Source: DAINRZ01 sp964634885 (GTDB taxonomy: Bacteria; Bacteroidota; Ignavibacteria; Kapaibacteriales; UBA2268). From it: a DNA stretch of 64,000 nucleotides. Positions 63,271-64,000 of this stretch are shown here, piece by piece. The position numbers were made by a program, and so were the translations under genes. Numbering within the stretch: position 1 is the stretch's first letter; every line of letters begins with the position of its first letter. Under the pieces are notes generated by a model, which saw nothing but the letters and a program-made list of their open reading frames with translations, was not told where the DNA came from and did not search any database. The stretch lies in NCBI GenBank assembly GCA_964634885.1, contig CAZWLN010000019.1:9668-73667 (forward strand), read 5' to 3'.

Positions 63271-64000
63271 ATGAATAATATAGACATAAGCAAGTACAAC
63301 CTTCGTAACGACATCATCTTCAAGTATGTCTTCGCCACCGACAACTCCCAGGACATACTCATCAACCTGCTCAACGCCGTCTTCCTCGACAGCGGACAGG
63401 AACAAATTGCTGAGATTACCTATCTGAATCCCATGAACCTGAAGGAATTCCCTTTCGACAAAGCCACTGTCATAGACATCAAGGCTAAGGACGGCAACGG
63501 CAGGCTCTACAACATCGAGATGCAGGTACAGAGCGAGCAGCATTTCGTCGAAAGGATAATCTATTACAACTCGAAGCTGCTTACTGGACAATTAGCCGAA
63601 GCGCAGGGCTACGACTCCCTCAACAAGACAATATCGATAGTTTTCACCGACTTCATCCTACTGAAGAAAGAGAAAGCGATACACAATATTTACAGATTGT
63701 TAAACGTTAAGAGTCACAAGGAGTTGGCGGACTTGGTGGAGTACCATTTCATCGAGTTGCCTAAGTACAAGGACGACAAGACGTATGAGGATCCTATCAA
63801 CCAGTGGCTTTATGCCCTGGTTAACGGAGAAACATTCATAGGCGATCCGGGGATGATACCGGACGCCCTTAAAAAGGAGGCAATGATCATGAAAGCCATA
63901 GAGAAGATGAAGAGAGCGACATCCGACGAGGATGTACGTGCAATAATAGAATTCCGTGAGAAAGCGGTCAGGGACGAAGCCGACCGTATGTCGTTTGCCA
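63271..64000 (+). CDS. Rpn/PD-(D/E)XK nuclease family transposase-like protein, partial
   Basis: The gene runs off the window after 243 codons with no stop. It starts ATG 63271 with GAGGA at 63261-63265. The N-terminus MNNIDISKYNLRNDIIFKYVFAT and the segment VIDIKAKDGNGRLYNIEMQVQ (~68-88) match Rpn-family proteins; the D...ExQ residues form the PD-(D/E)XK nuclease site. The family includes recombination-promoting nucleases often annotated as putative transposases. The tandem repeat directly upstream may be its target or product. Confidence 0.85.
   Translation, partial: MNNIDISKYNLRNDIIFKYVFATDNSQDILINLLNAVFLDSGQEQIAEITYLNPMNLKEFPFDKATVIDIKAKDGNGRLYNIEMQVQSEQHFVERIIYYNSKLLTGQLAEAQGYDSLNKTISIVFTDFILLKKEKAIHNIYRLLNVKSHKELADLVEYHFIELPKYKDDKTYEDPINQWLYALVNGETFIGDPGMIPDALKKEAMIMKAIEKMKRATSDEDVRAIIEFREKAVRDEADRMSFA

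Overview
The window looks like chromosomal DNA from the Bacteroidetes/Chlorobi (FCB) side of the bacteria, most like Ignavibacteria or Kapabacteria. This is inferred from gene content: three secreted proteins end in type IX secretion (T9SS) sorting domains; Asp-box (Ycf48/BNR) repeats, a YfhO-type membrane protein, a DUF3098 protein and several signal peptides with Gln right after the likely cleavage site are present. The visible promoters carry a sigma70-like extended -10 (TGTTATAAT) rather than the Bacteroidetes TAnnTTTG box, which argues for the Chlorobi/Ignavibacteria branch. Spacers are AT-rich and many genes lack a clear Shine-Dalgarno.

Two sites suggest that this is the replication-origin domain. 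An AT-rich spacer between serS and rpiB (3767-4102) holds five exact copies of the DnaA-box-like 9-mer TTTTCCACA. A perfect 16-bp parS palindrome lies directly after the mnmE stop codon (36342-36357).

Layout. 1-4.6 kb: the end of an outer-membrane-like protein, a T9SS Asp-box protein, serS, the candidate origin and rpiB. 4.7-8.2 kb: an AT-rich island of three tandem secreted YD-like repeat proteins. 8.4-17 kb: a START-like protein, mfd, a response regulator and a PocR/multi-PAS histidine kinase. 17-34 kb: a secreted subtilase, two GT4 glycosyltransferases, a carboxyltransferase plus biotin carrier, a YfhO protein and a giant six-domain glycosyltransferase/methyltransferase, then an LhgO-like oxidase at 33.8-34.9 kb. 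35-41 kb: mnmE, parS, a second secreted subtilase and mnmG. 41-47.7 kb: a DUF2461 gene, an operon of heptose kinase, heptose adenylyltransferase and glutaminyl cyclase, an orphan HicB, pth, trmB and mntP. 47.7-56 kb: aroA-aroC, a membrane histidine kinase, lipoproteins, era and a CheB-like protein. 56-59 kb: hsp20, hsp20 and dnaK. 59-64 kb: a SpoIIE-type phosphatase, an NfuA-like protein, a degenerate receiver/HD-GYP protein, and an Rpn-type nuclease cut by the window edge.

Two themes connect the genes. The first is the cell surface: T9SS cargo, heptose and glycan enzymes, glutaminyl cyclase, and subtilases. The second is signalling: two kinases, a lone receiver, an orphan CheB, a PP2C phosphatase and a pseudo-receiver/pseudo-HD-GYP protein. 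Spacers carry several families of small palindromic repeats, including a REPIN-like element and two copies of a ~108-bp repeat. I found no tRNA, rRNA, CRISPR array, prophage or complete insertion sequence.
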